From Onthophagus taurus (Eukaryota > Arthropoda > Insecta > Coleoptera > Scarabaeidae), in the NCBI RefSeq assembly GCF_036711975.1, contig NC_091968.1:16864001-16928000 (forward strand): a stretch of DNA of 64,000 bases, in the 5' to 3' direction. Shown here in pieces: positions 1 to 11,800 of this stretch. Made by a program: the position numbers and the translations under genes. Every line of letters starts with the position of its first letter. Position 1 is the first letter of the stretch. Below the pieces are notes generated by a model. The model made no database searches, was not told the origin of the DNA, and saw only the letters and a program-made list of their open reading frames with translations.

Positions 1-48
1 TTTTTCTTAATACTTACATTTTAACAAATCTAATAAATTTTTCCACAG

Positions 49-3000
49 TATTTTGAAACCTCCGTGGTACGACCAAACTGCGAACAAACCGTAACTGTTC
101 CAGAAAACCGTATTAACGCCACTTCAAAGTTTTTCAAAAAAGCTTGCAAACCAGGACCGTGGGTAAACGATAGGGAATTAGATAATGAATTAAGTAATTA
201 TTAAAATTAAATCAATTAAGTTGATTTAACACAACCTTTAATCTTTTTTAATCATAGAAAGAAAATACAAAAACCTTTGTGAAGCATGCAATAATCCATC
301 AAGTTGTTCATCACATGACCAATATTATGGAACATCCGGTTCTCTCCTTTGTTTACGAGATGGATCCGGAGACATCGCTTGGACTACTTTAAACACAGCA
401 ATATCCCAATTTGGACTTAACAACATCAAGGATAGGAATTCAACAAACGATACAACTATTTATGACTACAAATTTTTGTGTTCCGATGACACAACAAGAC
501 CGTTAACGGCAACGCCGTGTGTTTGGGTCGCTAAACCGTGGGCGGTTATTGGAGCAAGCAGCTCAACGGCTTCGGCGGTCCAAAAAATCGTTGCCAATGT
601 TAGCCACGTCGGTTTACAGTGGCAAAAATCTTTAATGGATCTTATTGAAGTGGTTAATTATCACACCGAATTGGGCAGTTTGGAAACGGTGGAACCGGTC
701 GAATCTTATTTATTAAAAATTCCCGGGTTTTTAAGTGCGAATAGTTTTACGTCGTGTCATCCGCCCAGAACGGTTAAGATTTGTACTACTTCAATTGTAT
801 CCAAGTATAAATGCGATTGGATGCGGGAAGCGGCGGAAGTACGCGGAATAGCTCCGGATATTGATTGTTTGAAAGCTGATAATGTTACGCATTGTATGAG
901 GGCTATACAGATGGATGTAGCCGATGTTGTTATTGTAGAACCGGATTATGTACAAACAGGAGTCGAGTAAGTGAATCTTAATTTTATAATAGTTAGTATA
1001 ATAATAATAAAATAAGTTAAATCATCAACATAAGGTTTGCAAATATTATGTTGATCAATATTATGCTGCTTGTTTTTGAATGCATTTGTAAACTTGATTG
1101 GGAGACATAGTTGAATAATTGACTACTTTAATAGCTTTTCGATAAAATTCAAAAACAAATAGTTATATTATCCATTTGCATAAGAAACTTCGCACAATAG
1201 TCTGAGTGCAAAAATTGTTGTGCAGTGTATTTATGCACCAAGTAACGGGAATAACATATTTTGCACATCCATTTATTCTTATTGGTATTTAAGATGGTGT
1301 TTGATTAGTTCTGTCATAATGGGCATAAAAATATTACCGCCACGGTGATCGACTCCTTGAAATATAATTTTATTGGAACTACTAATAAATATTAGTGCCA
1401 CAACAATATCTAGTCCTATTTTAGATATTCAACACTAAGGATTCGTTTCTTTTACACGATTAACTGTCTAAATGAAATCTTCAAATTATTGATCAGAAAA
1501 AGGATAACAATAATCATATAAATAAAATATAAATAATCATATATTTTTATTGTAATCAGATATTATACAGCATTCTCACAACTAAAAACATTTTAGTCAA
1601 TATTAAATAAGTAAGCAAAATAGAGCTGACCGCCTCCCGGCAGTAATATTTAAGATCCTATTAAAAATTCGTCAAAAATATCTAACTCAAAAACTGAAAA
1701 GGACATCAAAGCTGTTCCACTTCCTTACTGTAATCGTGCAGAAATTCGTCATCTACATTTTGATTAACCTAAACCCATTTTGACCATTTTTTGTGTTATG
1801 TATGCAAACATGATAAATCAAAAAATAATTTGATAAGCCGAAAGGTATTAGGTTGTCTGATGAAATAATACGCTATTTAAGTGAATTCTGAGCAAAATGG
1901 CAGCAAATCAGCTCATGGATTGACAAATACTTTAATTCGGTATACTTCTGCCTACTATAGGTAAATTTAAAAATGCATTAATTTGCTGCAGAAATTTATG
2001 TTTATCTTCCCTTTTTGTGGCAGTTTTTTTTTTATTGGCTTGGTGTGATGATGAACCAATAGTACCAATGTCATTATTACATTGCCATAAAGACTTAATT
2101 TCATTTATAGACAACTTCTTTTCATTTGGTACAACTTTTCTTTGTATCATGTTCAAATCATTCTGAATAATTTATCCGATGCTAAAGAAGAATGATTAAA
2201 ATTTGTAACTAGCCTTTTGTGAAGGAACGGCATCGGTTACTACAAGTTGAATTCAACGAGTAGCTGGATTAGTAATCTCTGGTGCGATAAGCACATCGCC
2301 AACTCTAGCAATGGAGGTTCTGTTTGGCCTATCTCCTCTGCATTTGCATATAGAGAAACTGGCTAGAACAACCATTTACAGATTTAAGCAATATGTCCAA
2401 AACTGTTCCGACATGTCCTACCAATAGGCGGCGGATTATAAGCACTGATACTGTGCTATCAATGCCGTCAGATTTTTCGGGGTCACTATCAGTGATTAAT
2501 GCTCGATACCAGATTGTACTGCCTGAGCACGTTCACAGATGGATCAAAAACGCCGGAAGGGGTCGGAGCAGGAGTATACTGCCAGGCACCTCGAATTAAG
2601 CAAGCTTACAGCCTGGGCACGTACTGTACTATATTCCAGGCGGAAGTATTTGCCATTGACATGGGTGCTAAAATCCTTCTTGAGAGAGGGGTGAAGAACA
2701 TGACAGTACGAATTTTCTCAGACAGTCAAGCCGCTCTCCAGGCGCTGCAAGCCGTGAAAACGGTATCGGCTCTGGTTAATTATTGCAAGAGAACATTAAA
2801 CACACTGAGTTGTGATAACAGAGTTTCTCTGATCTGGGTGTCGGGTCAATCTGGGGCTGCTGGCAATGAAGCGGCAGATGAGCTAGCATAAGAGGGCAGC
2901 GCTAAAGCGTTTGTGGGACCGGAACCAGCAGTTTGTGTATCATTTGTGATGTCTAAATATAGGATTGGACTGTGGGCTGAAGAGAGACTTCGCCTACTGT

Positions 3001-6000
3001 GGACCAGTTCTCCTGGAATGAGACATGCTAAGGTGTTTATAAACATCGCCACTGTCAAACCCGGGAACTTTTTAGGACTTGGTCGTAGCAGCATAAAAGT
3101 TCTAATGGGTGTCTTTACTGAGCATTGCCGATTAAAAGCACACCTCAACTTGTTGGGGTTAGCCGACTATGTGCGGAGGAAGCAGAGACGGTTGAGGATG
3201 TTTTATGCCACTGCCATACTGTTACCGTATCAGATTCTCGATTTTTGGGTCGCAGTTTATCTCCTCAAAGAATCTAAGACCTTTCACCGAGCATGGTGAA
3301 GTTTGATAACGAGATCTATCGGGGTACAATAGATGCTTAGGGTCGCGGTGCAAGGTTGGTTGGTCCGCCTACCCGATATGTAGTCTATATAATGTAATAT
3401 ACTACAAGTTGTAATGTAGGAATGAAACAACTTTCGCTATCTTTTAGCATCTTTGCAGCCTTTAATAATATTGCTGTCATTATCACGCAATATCGTAATT
3501 TAATTAATTTCTATGTTCCATAGTTAAGTTAAATCCAAAATTTTTTGTGCGATCGCTAATCCAATATGTTTTCTTGGAAAAATTTCACAACTCAACACAA
3601 CGTTTTCTCTCCCGTTTCCAGTGGATCCAGTGTCCAGTGTTGCAAAATATGTCAAATTTTTTTGCAATTTGAGTTCGCAGTAAGCCATAAATATCAGATA
3701 TTATATTTTTATATAGTTACGAAAATAGGGCAATAGTAGACAATAAACAAGAAAATCCTTTAACTTCTACTATTGAATATGGTTTATTATCTAAGTAGAT
3801 CATCTCAACAATTTTGAAAAAAATTCTTTTAGCCCGTTAGTCATTAATATGCCAAATTTATTTTTCGCTTGGTATTGTTGTAATGTCAGTTGTTGAGCAT
3901 TAGTTTTCAGTTTTACCTTTTTCGTTAAAATTTCTTCAATTTTCTTATCTTTACATTGGTTTTCTTTGATATGTCTTATATTCAGCTTCATTCAGGTGTC
4001 TGAACTGTGAACGTACTAGTCGACGCTGCTTTTCCTTTTACAACTATAGACCACGGATTAAACTAAACGGTAAACGAGTGAACGCGTTTTAACTTGCACG
4101 TAAACAAATTTGAATCAGTCGACAGCACGATTATTAGCGAAAAATCATGAACGATCCGGCGATCCGATTTAGCAAAAGGCTAAAATTCCGATTTCGATAA
4201 TCCGGCCAAACGACGATCCGTGTCATCAGTAGTTAGTACCATTATCCAATTTTTGGATTCAAAATACCATAATTTTTAAAAGTTGTTTTTCTCATAGTAC
4301 ATTATATCCGTTGAGGGTTCATTTTGAGATCTTCGTCCAACCTCACTACTTCTGACCCTGCTAGTATTCTATCTTATCTATCTTCTCAGAATTCTCCTTT
4401 CAAAGATATCCTCTATGCTTTTTTTGTATTTCGTTATATTTCGAAGGTCTTTGATCGAAATGTTTCTCCTTATTTCGGTCTCTTCACCTCTATTTTGGGT
4501 CATATTTACTATGAGATATGTATGTTTGTTGTATATCAGTATTTCTTAAGCTTTTCATCATCATTACCTATATGACCTGCCCGGGACTGGGAATTTATCC
4601 CTTCATAAAAAATACCGTACAGTACTATAATAATGTTCTTATTATTAAATATATTACACATAAATTTTGAATAATAATTAATGGGATGGTTGATTTTGCT
4701 TCTTCTTAACAAGATTTTTTTCAAGACATCGTAAGTCATGCTTTACGCTGAGCCGATTCCTAGATTTTGTTTTGATAGAAACCAAAGTTGAAAAGCCGCT
4801 CTCACATCTATATGTATTCCCAAATAGGACTAGAGTTCTTAAAGCCTTGTCAGCTAAAATAAAATATTCGCTCTGTTTTTTTGTCCAAAACATAGCTAAG
4901 TCACAATTTTGGAATTCCATTCGCGAAGAGTATCACGTAGTTTGAGAAACTGAAGTTCAGCTGAAACATCTTTCTTTTTGAAGATTTCTTCATCTGTAGA
5001 AAATGGTCTCAGTATCTATGGTAAAGCTTGACGGTTCTCTATGTCCGGGATATATTGGTTCAACGAATTTATCAAAGAAGATAGGTGCTGAACCATGGAA
5101 TTAGTGAAATATTTCTTCGTTGTATGTGCTTAATATTTCAGACAAGTGCGTGAACATCGATATGTCACCAACTTGAACTCTACGTTTGTAAAGTTGTAGT
5201 TTTCGCAATAAACTAACAATCCTATCTTGCGCTATCAGAATATTGCTTATATTTCCTTGTAATAAGTGACATAAAGTGTTAATTTAACTGAAAATGTCAG
5301 TCAAATACGACAAATAGACTCAAATATGCTTTGTTTTTTATTTTTGTGTAAAAGTTCTTCTCCTTTCCTGTTTTACGATTTTCAAAAAACAAAGCTATTT
5401 CCACGCGCATCTCAAACAACCTGTTTAAAATATTTTCCCTTGGCAGCGAACATACTACGGTGTAGAATACATGTGCATCAAATTTCGCAACGACTTTATG
5501 ACATAATTCTGAAAATTTTCGAATTTGCGGCACTGATCCGAATATGGTTGCAAATTTTCACTATTGCATTAAACACCCTCAGGAAATTTGAAGGTAGCAT
5601 CTTAACACCCGAGGCATATCGATGTATCATACAATAATAAGTTGATGGTAACTTGTTTCACAAATATATAAAAATCAGAACGAATACCCATTATGGAAGG
5701 ACCAGCGTCAGTACACAAAACTAACGATGACAACTTGAGATCATTTTCCTCAATTAATTGTTAATAAACCGCGCATAATGGTGAGTAGCGATTTAGAAAA
5801 CAAATATTCTTCTTCAACACGATCATCGTTTAAACAGCCAACGAAAGCGAGCAATTTTGAACAAGCAGACACGTCAGTTGACTCGTCCAACTGCAGTGCA
5901 AACAACATAGGGCATTCTTTTAGTTTAAGTATGACTATGGCCAAAATATCGTTGCTCATTTTTTCAATACGATTTTGAACTGTGCTAGGGGAGAGAGATA

Positions 6001-8656
6001 TTTCATTAATTTTAGCAACATATTGCTCGCCCATAACAAACTTTACTGCATCTACTATGCATGGTTTTATAAGATCAGTTAAACAATCAAGTTAACGCGA
6101 TTGATTACATTGCCTCTTATTTCACTCTTATAATTTTTCTTTTGTTGTTTTTTTATCGCATTAGTTGCATCAAAATTAATAGTAGTAATACTTGTAGTTT
6201 AGGAGCCAGTTTACCAAAAAAATGTAGAATTCAGTGTGGCTTGGTTACCCATCCTATATTGACATTTTACTCCCCAAGGGGTAATCATCTACGTCCATGA
6301 TATTCCGCATGGAAGATCATATATTCTTTTATTTTGTATCATGACCTTTGTTTTATGTCATCCGCGAATGCTGTTATCTGATTCAATTTGTTGATTAATG
6401 TGTCTCACAGATTTACTCATTGAGGTCTTATACAGGTGTCCCATATCTTCCACATCAGAGCATTATTATAAACTGAAAAGACAGAAAATAATAACCAAAA
6501 CACATTAATTTTTTATTGATAAATAATTATTAATTATATAATATTTTAATTTATAGCTAAGTTCAGGTCGGTACATCCAACATGTCTGACTTTTAGATTA
6601 CCCGCACCACCACCACATACGCACTTTAGATTATATAAGACCTCAATGGATTTACTGTTGTTAATTTCTTGTAACATATTCCAGACATACATATATTAAA
6701 GTGTGTAGGGGCTAGTCTGTCCCCATGACCCAACAATCTTTTCTGCACACGCAATGCAATGGTCCTGTTGTTTCCGCACTTCATTTTGTCATCCCTTTTG
6801 TGTATTGGACATATGATACTTCTTCCAGTCGTTAGATATCGTTTCTTCTGCCCATGTACAGCTTATTAAGTTGTATAGCATTCCTCACCTCGTTAAGACG
6901 CTTCGTGGAAGTGAGAGTCGGAATTGAAATGGAATGAAATCGAAATAAATTTTAAAATGATGTTTGCTGAGCATAATATTAGGTTCCTTGCTGCAGATCA
7001 CTTCAGCAAGATAGTGAAACGAGCCTTTCCTGATTGTAAGGTAGCGAATACTTTAAGTTTTAATTAATTCTGATTAATTTTGCATCCGATGGGTGCAATT
7101 CAATGATGGATGTAAATAATGCAGTTATGACAAGACTGCAAGCTGATTTTCTGGGGGTTATTGTTGTAAGGTGTCTTTGCCACTCTAATCTCTTATATGC
7201 CAATGAAGCTTGTATATAGTTGCCACAGACATGTGAAGACTCAGCAAGGTATCTATCATTTATCCAATGACACTCCAGCACAATCCGAGCCTTGGCCTCA
7301 TCAGCTTTCTTCTTCCATCCATCTCTGTCTTCTGATGCTTTTTTCCAGTTTGCAACTCATAACATGTACGTATTCCTGGCATCCTTCAGCACATCATTCT
7401 TCTACCGTGTTATGCGTTTCTCTTGTCCTCAGGCTGTCTTTGTATTGTTTCCTTTGAGACTCTATCATACGACATCCTCTGGACATGCCCTGCCCATTTT
7501 ATCCGATTCTAGCACTTCAGATATTCAGATATCTTTTTAATAGAGTAGATTGTAATGCCTCGGCCGCAAGCGACCTTGCCAAATAATTTTTATAACGGTG
7601 TAGATATACCACTTATGATATTATTCATCTGATTAAGTTGATTATACCGCTTCTTCTTTACTTACTTGTTGCGGTTTTTCCATAAGTTAAGAAAGTTGAG
7701 TGTAGGCCATTTAAAATAGAAGTTAGCTAGTATAATGACGAAACCAAAAATAATACAAACAGATTAAATAATTTATTTATTTTCAGAAAATACGGTTTAT
7801 CTACACTATTTTATGAAACCGTCCAAGAAGAAAACAAAGTAAAGATAATAGCAGTTGTAAAAAGCAATTCAGATATAAAAACTTTTAAAGACTTAATGGG
7901 GAAAAAAGCTTGTTTTTCGATGTATAATGGAATGGCTTGGAATTCGGTTTTGAATGAACTCCAACATCAATTAAGTTACTGTCCGTATGAAAAAGCAATG
8001 AGCGAATACTTTGGAGAAAGTTGCGTTCCAGGAATTCCTGCAGAATACGAAGGAAAATTAACTAAACTTTGTGAAAGTAAATATCAAGGTGATCGAGGAG
8101 CCTTAGACTGCTTAACGGAGAAAAACGCCGATGTTGCTTTCGTTTCAACGAAAGCTTTAAATTCGTACATTAGTAAGTTATTTTTATCATAAAAATGTTT
8201 ATCATTATTTCGTTATCATTATTAATTATTACAGATGAAACTGGAAAATTGACAATGTCCGATTTGAAAATAATCTGTGACACAAAACCTTGCCATTTAA
8301 CTTGGTCACCAGTTGGGCAAGCGATGGTTTACAACAATTTAACATCTTGGCGCCAAAAAGACATTTTGGACGTTTTCTTAGAACTAGATTTATTATTTGG
8401 AAAGAATTTTAAGGAAGCAACGCGGGTTTTTACAATGTACGGACCATTTAACGGCGTAAAAGACGTTTTATTCCACGACGATACCAAAGAACTACGAAAA
8501 GTCCCAGTTTCGAAAAACTATGATGCGATGCCGAGACGATTCGATGAAATTGTTAAAAAAATTAAAAGTTGCAAAGAAGTTTTATCGAATGGCGCGATTA
8601 AAGTTGTTGGAAATGTCTTTTTGTTTTTGATTGGTTTATTTTTAGTGTTAAGTTAA
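49..8656 (+). CDS. GPI-anchored insect transferrin (Tsf3/Tsf2-like), 3' exons; 5' end outside the window
   Basis: Four exons can be read: 49-193, 258-966, 7787-8172 and 8235-8656. All junctions are AG/GT and the phases join into 553 codons plus a stop. The first two exons finish the N-lobe: a Cys-rich stretch with the DQYYG motif and a GSGDIAW motif, as in the family. The second lobe starts near VKICTTS; later family motifs are AVVK, GKKACFS, SCVPG and NADVAFV. The last ~20 residues are hydrophobic after a small-residue stretch, as expected of a GPI-anchor signal, so a cell-surface protein is inferred. No histidine stands where the lobe-closing iron ligand is expected in either lobe. In the second lobe the Asp position reads Glu, and the anion-binding Thr/Arg motif is not recognisable. 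Iron binding by that lobe is therefore doubtful, which fits Tsf3-like better than Tsf1. The Tsf2 versus Tsf3 assignment is not settled. Confidence 0.88.
967..2390. other. first part of the 6.8-kb transferrin intron, no recognisable content
   Basis: AT-rich intron sequence starts with a good donor (GTAAGTG) at 967. I see no coding homology, no long repeat and no element ends before the LINE fragment at about 2393. A short minus-strand open frame at 1932-2156 has no recognisable domain. Confidence 0.5.
2393..3380 (+). pseudogene. non-LTR retrotransposon fragment: RNase H domain and C-terminal tail (R1/jockey-like)
   Basis: The translated stretch shows an RNase H fold in order: TDGSKT (first Asp), QAEVFAI (Glu), FSDSQAALQAL (Asp) and SLIWVSGQSG...GNEAADELA. 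This is the RNase H found after reverse transcriptase in R1- and jockey-related LINEs. A stop follows ADELA, and the reading shifts frame before the tail (CRLKAHLNLLGLADYV). The copy is 5'-truncated and dead. A second, inverted copy of the same segment lies at about 19900-20463. It sits inside the transferrin intron in the sense orientation. Confidence 0.8.
4678..6034 (-). pseudogene. broken hAT transposase of the ZBED5/SCAND3-like group
   Basis: Three minus-strand blocks line up in the order expected of a hAT transposase. The N-proximal block (5750-6034) holds LQLDESTDVS, the first catalytic Asp region. A middle block (5297-5533) resembles the RWLSRG/LNRLFEMR region. The C-terminal dimerisation block (4678-4920) has CESGFSTLVSIKTKSRNRL. 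The blocks are in different frames with stops between them, so it is inactive. It resembles the better-preserved element at 36981-39616 but is clearly another copy or subfamily. No terminal repeats were found. Confidence 0.75.
6740..7530 (-). pseudogene. degraded LINE reverse-transcriptase fragments (RTE-like)
   Basis: On the minus strand, about 7530-7270 reads RIKWAGHVQRMS, the conserved tail of many insect non-LTR reverse transcriptases. About 6900-6740 reads, across frames, a weak relative of the start of an RT domain (a W-x-x-Y-ICPIHKKGDK-like stretch). The two pieces are not in the order of a single element, so rearrangement or two insertions is likely. Only family-level similarity is claimed. 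Confidence 0.45.
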
Positions 8657-8717
8657 TATGATTAATAAGATTATGATTATCTCCTGTGATATTATTTTTT
8701 GTCGCCTTTTTCATATC

Positions 8718-8723
8718 AATAAA
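8718..8723 (+). terminator. polyadenylation signal of the transferrin gene
   Basis: A canonical AATAAA hexamer lies 62 bases after the transferrin stop codon and before the next gene starts at 8888. Confidence 0.6.
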
Positions 8724-8887
8724 GAACTTTTACGTATTAATTATTTCCTTCCTTTCATTTATTGATTATTTTAGTCTAAACCCCACCATGAATGCATTAC
8801 CCTGGAAAAATATCGATTTTCGCCGTTTGTTGTAGACCAAACACTCACAAAGTTAAAGTTGCGAGGTTAAATGACAATCATTGACTT

Positions 8888-11800
8888 ATGTCTACGAAAA
8901 AACAGGTAAATTTCGATTTAAATTATCACTTTAAAGTATTTTCAATTTAAACGTGTATTTAGAATGTCAAAAAGGAATCAAAACCGACCAAAACGAAAAC
9001 GAATCCAAGTAAAACGCGTGAAGATCCGAATTTGACAAAGAAAAAAGAAAAGGAGGAAAAAGTTAGTGTTAATAAAGCTTCGTTTAGAGATGGAGGAAAG
9101 TTGGGGAAATCGAGTACTTCGGGAGTTTCGTCTCCGAGGGTTTCTAAAAGCCAGTTTTTTCCAAATAAAGGACAAATGTATAAAAATGCTTTAAAGGTAA
9201 GTGAGGATCAAGGAAAATTTTCAATTGCTGAAAAGTTAAAAGATCGCGAGAGGAATAAAACGAGGACTTTGAGTCCAAGTGATGTTAAAGTGTTAAAACC
9301 AAAACAAGACGTTGCCTCAACCAGCAATGTTAAAAGACCGGGAACAGCAACTATTCGAAAACATGAAATTGAGGAAGACAACGTTCTAAAAATCCAAAAA
9401 GATCAAAAGTATCAAAAAGAAGAAAGTTATGAAAGCGATTTTGATTCTTACGAATCAGATTTCGAAGAATATTTATCGTCCCTCAGTTCAAAAACATCGA
9501 TTTCTTCGGATGACTCAAACGAGAAAGAATCAAACTCAACAAAACCCTTCATCAAAGAAAACAATTTGGGTGAAGAAGAAAAAAAATTAGATTCAGGAAA
9601 CTACGAAATTTCCGAAACGAAGCATAAACAAGTTTTAACCAACATCAAAGAATCAAATGAAATCGAAAATAATAAAAATAACTTAATAAATAAACCATTA
9701 ACGAAGTTTATAAACAACGCGATATTAAGTAATCCAGCTTCTTTATCATCATCTGATGAAGGATTCGAAGAAATTAAAAACGAAAAAATTCATTTCGTAA
9801 ATTTTTTAGAAGCGAAACGAAAAAATAGTCTGATTAAATCGGCGGAGTTAAAAAAACGTCGGGGTCAAGATCTCTTAGGAATGATCCATTTAGATATTCA
9901 AAATTTTACTATTTTCGAGTTACAACCAATTCGTTACGATGATTTTATGAAATCGTTTGGAAATCGAAATTATCTTCAAATTTCCACACAAACTGGGGAT
10001 GATAACGTCGATGAGGAGGTTTTAACCGATTCGGTGGAATTTCGAACAATTTGGACTCAAAATCCTATTCAATTAAAAAAAGAAAATTTTGCGGATTATA
10101 AACTGTATCATCAAGATTATTTGGGATTTGGATTCGATGATATTAATGAAAATAAAAGAAAAGATATTTCGAGTTTTAATGAAAATAATTTGAAAGAGTT
10201 TCTTGGAAATGCTTCGGAGGTTATTTTAAATTTGTTAGAGGAAAAATCGCAGTTAAATAATTGCAAGGAAATCGAGAATAACCAATTGAGTTTGCCGTTT
10301 AGTGATGGTCATATAACGTTTAACACCGAATTGGATTTTTTGAAAAATACCGATGTTATTTTAGCTACGTTTTCGGAGAATATAACAAAAATTTTAACTG
10401 TGCATGTTTCGATTGAAGAAGAACGTTCTTTGTTGTGTTTATGGAAGATATCTCAACAAAATCAACCGGAAAAAATCTTTTCGATATATGGAACGATTAA
10501 TTCTTTATCTATGGATGATAATTATATTTTTGCTGGTTTAAATGATGGGTAAGTTAATATAATAAGTTATTAATAATTTAATTTTTTCATTCTCCAATGC
10601 TTTCTTTGCAATCTTTACACTTTGATGCTATCTGTATCAAATTTATTACTGATGTCATATTATAATAAGTTATATAAGTAATTAATTAATTAATTAATAT
10701 ATATTATAATAAGTAATTTGTAAATTTATGCCAGTCAATGTTTAATATATGCGATAATCGCACAGGAAGAGATTGTGGCATAACCTTTCTTGCTCAATTC
10801 CGACTCATTTCCACGAGGCCTCAAGAGGCGGTGTTCTCTAAAAAGCTGAGCAAACCTGCTAGAGATACGGCAACAAACTTCTATGGATCACGAGAGAGGG
10901 AGAAATTGTCCTCCGAGAATTGGTTAACAATATTCAAAAACCTCGGAAATCTTGCTAATCAAACGATAAATACGCAAGAAGTAAGGAAACGATTTGAGAA
11001 TCATCTCAGCATCAACGCTCTGCAAGAGATCAGGTGGACAGAATCAGGTATACTAGAGAAAATGAACCATACTGTACTTTATTGTTGTGAGCCAACGGAA
11101 CATGCAATGAATAAAAAGATTAAGCACCTAATCATAGCCTTTCATGCACATATCCAAGAGTCTGCACATTAAGGTCAAAAGGAAAGATCATCAACTACAG
11201 CATCCTATGCGCCCACGATCCAACTGACAAAAAAGAAGAAAACATTACAGATCTATTCTACGAAGAACTCGAAACAGTCTACTAAAGATGTCCTAAGAAC
11301 GACTCAAGATTATATTAAGTGATCTTAATGCCAAAATTGGAAAAAGTGCCTCAATTCAAAGAATTGGTAAATATAATCTACATGATTGAGGACAGATTGA
11401 TAAATCTAGCAGCATCCTTTAATATGATTATCATCCCTCTATACCATGGTTATACATACTTTGTACGAAAGGATATATACAAAGGAATTTGTGTATACCC
11501 GGACGGCAACACCGTTAATATAATCGACCATGTAGTTATTGATGCGAGACACCAATCAGACGTTATGAATGTTAAAAGTAAGAGTGGAGCAAATGATGAC
11601 TCCGACCACTATCTTGTGGAAAGTATAATAAGAGCCATATTCTCAAATGATAAAAAAAAGCAACCAAATAGAAACATACTTTATAAAGAAAATATAACAA
11701 GGAAGCTGTATGAAGTTGACAAGTTGAGTTTGAAGTAGCACCAGTGAAGAAAGGAGCCAAATAGGTCCCCTGGTTTGACGAAGAGTGTGGAACCATAACT

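Noticed and set aside
4324-4575. 83-residue plus-strand frame
   Set aside because: AT-rich, no domain, lies between hAT remnants in the transferrin intron.
7896-8192. Considered as a separate short gene starting at the ATG at 7896
   Set aside because: It is the middle of transferrin exon 7787-8172; upstream and downstream splice phases join it to the other exons.
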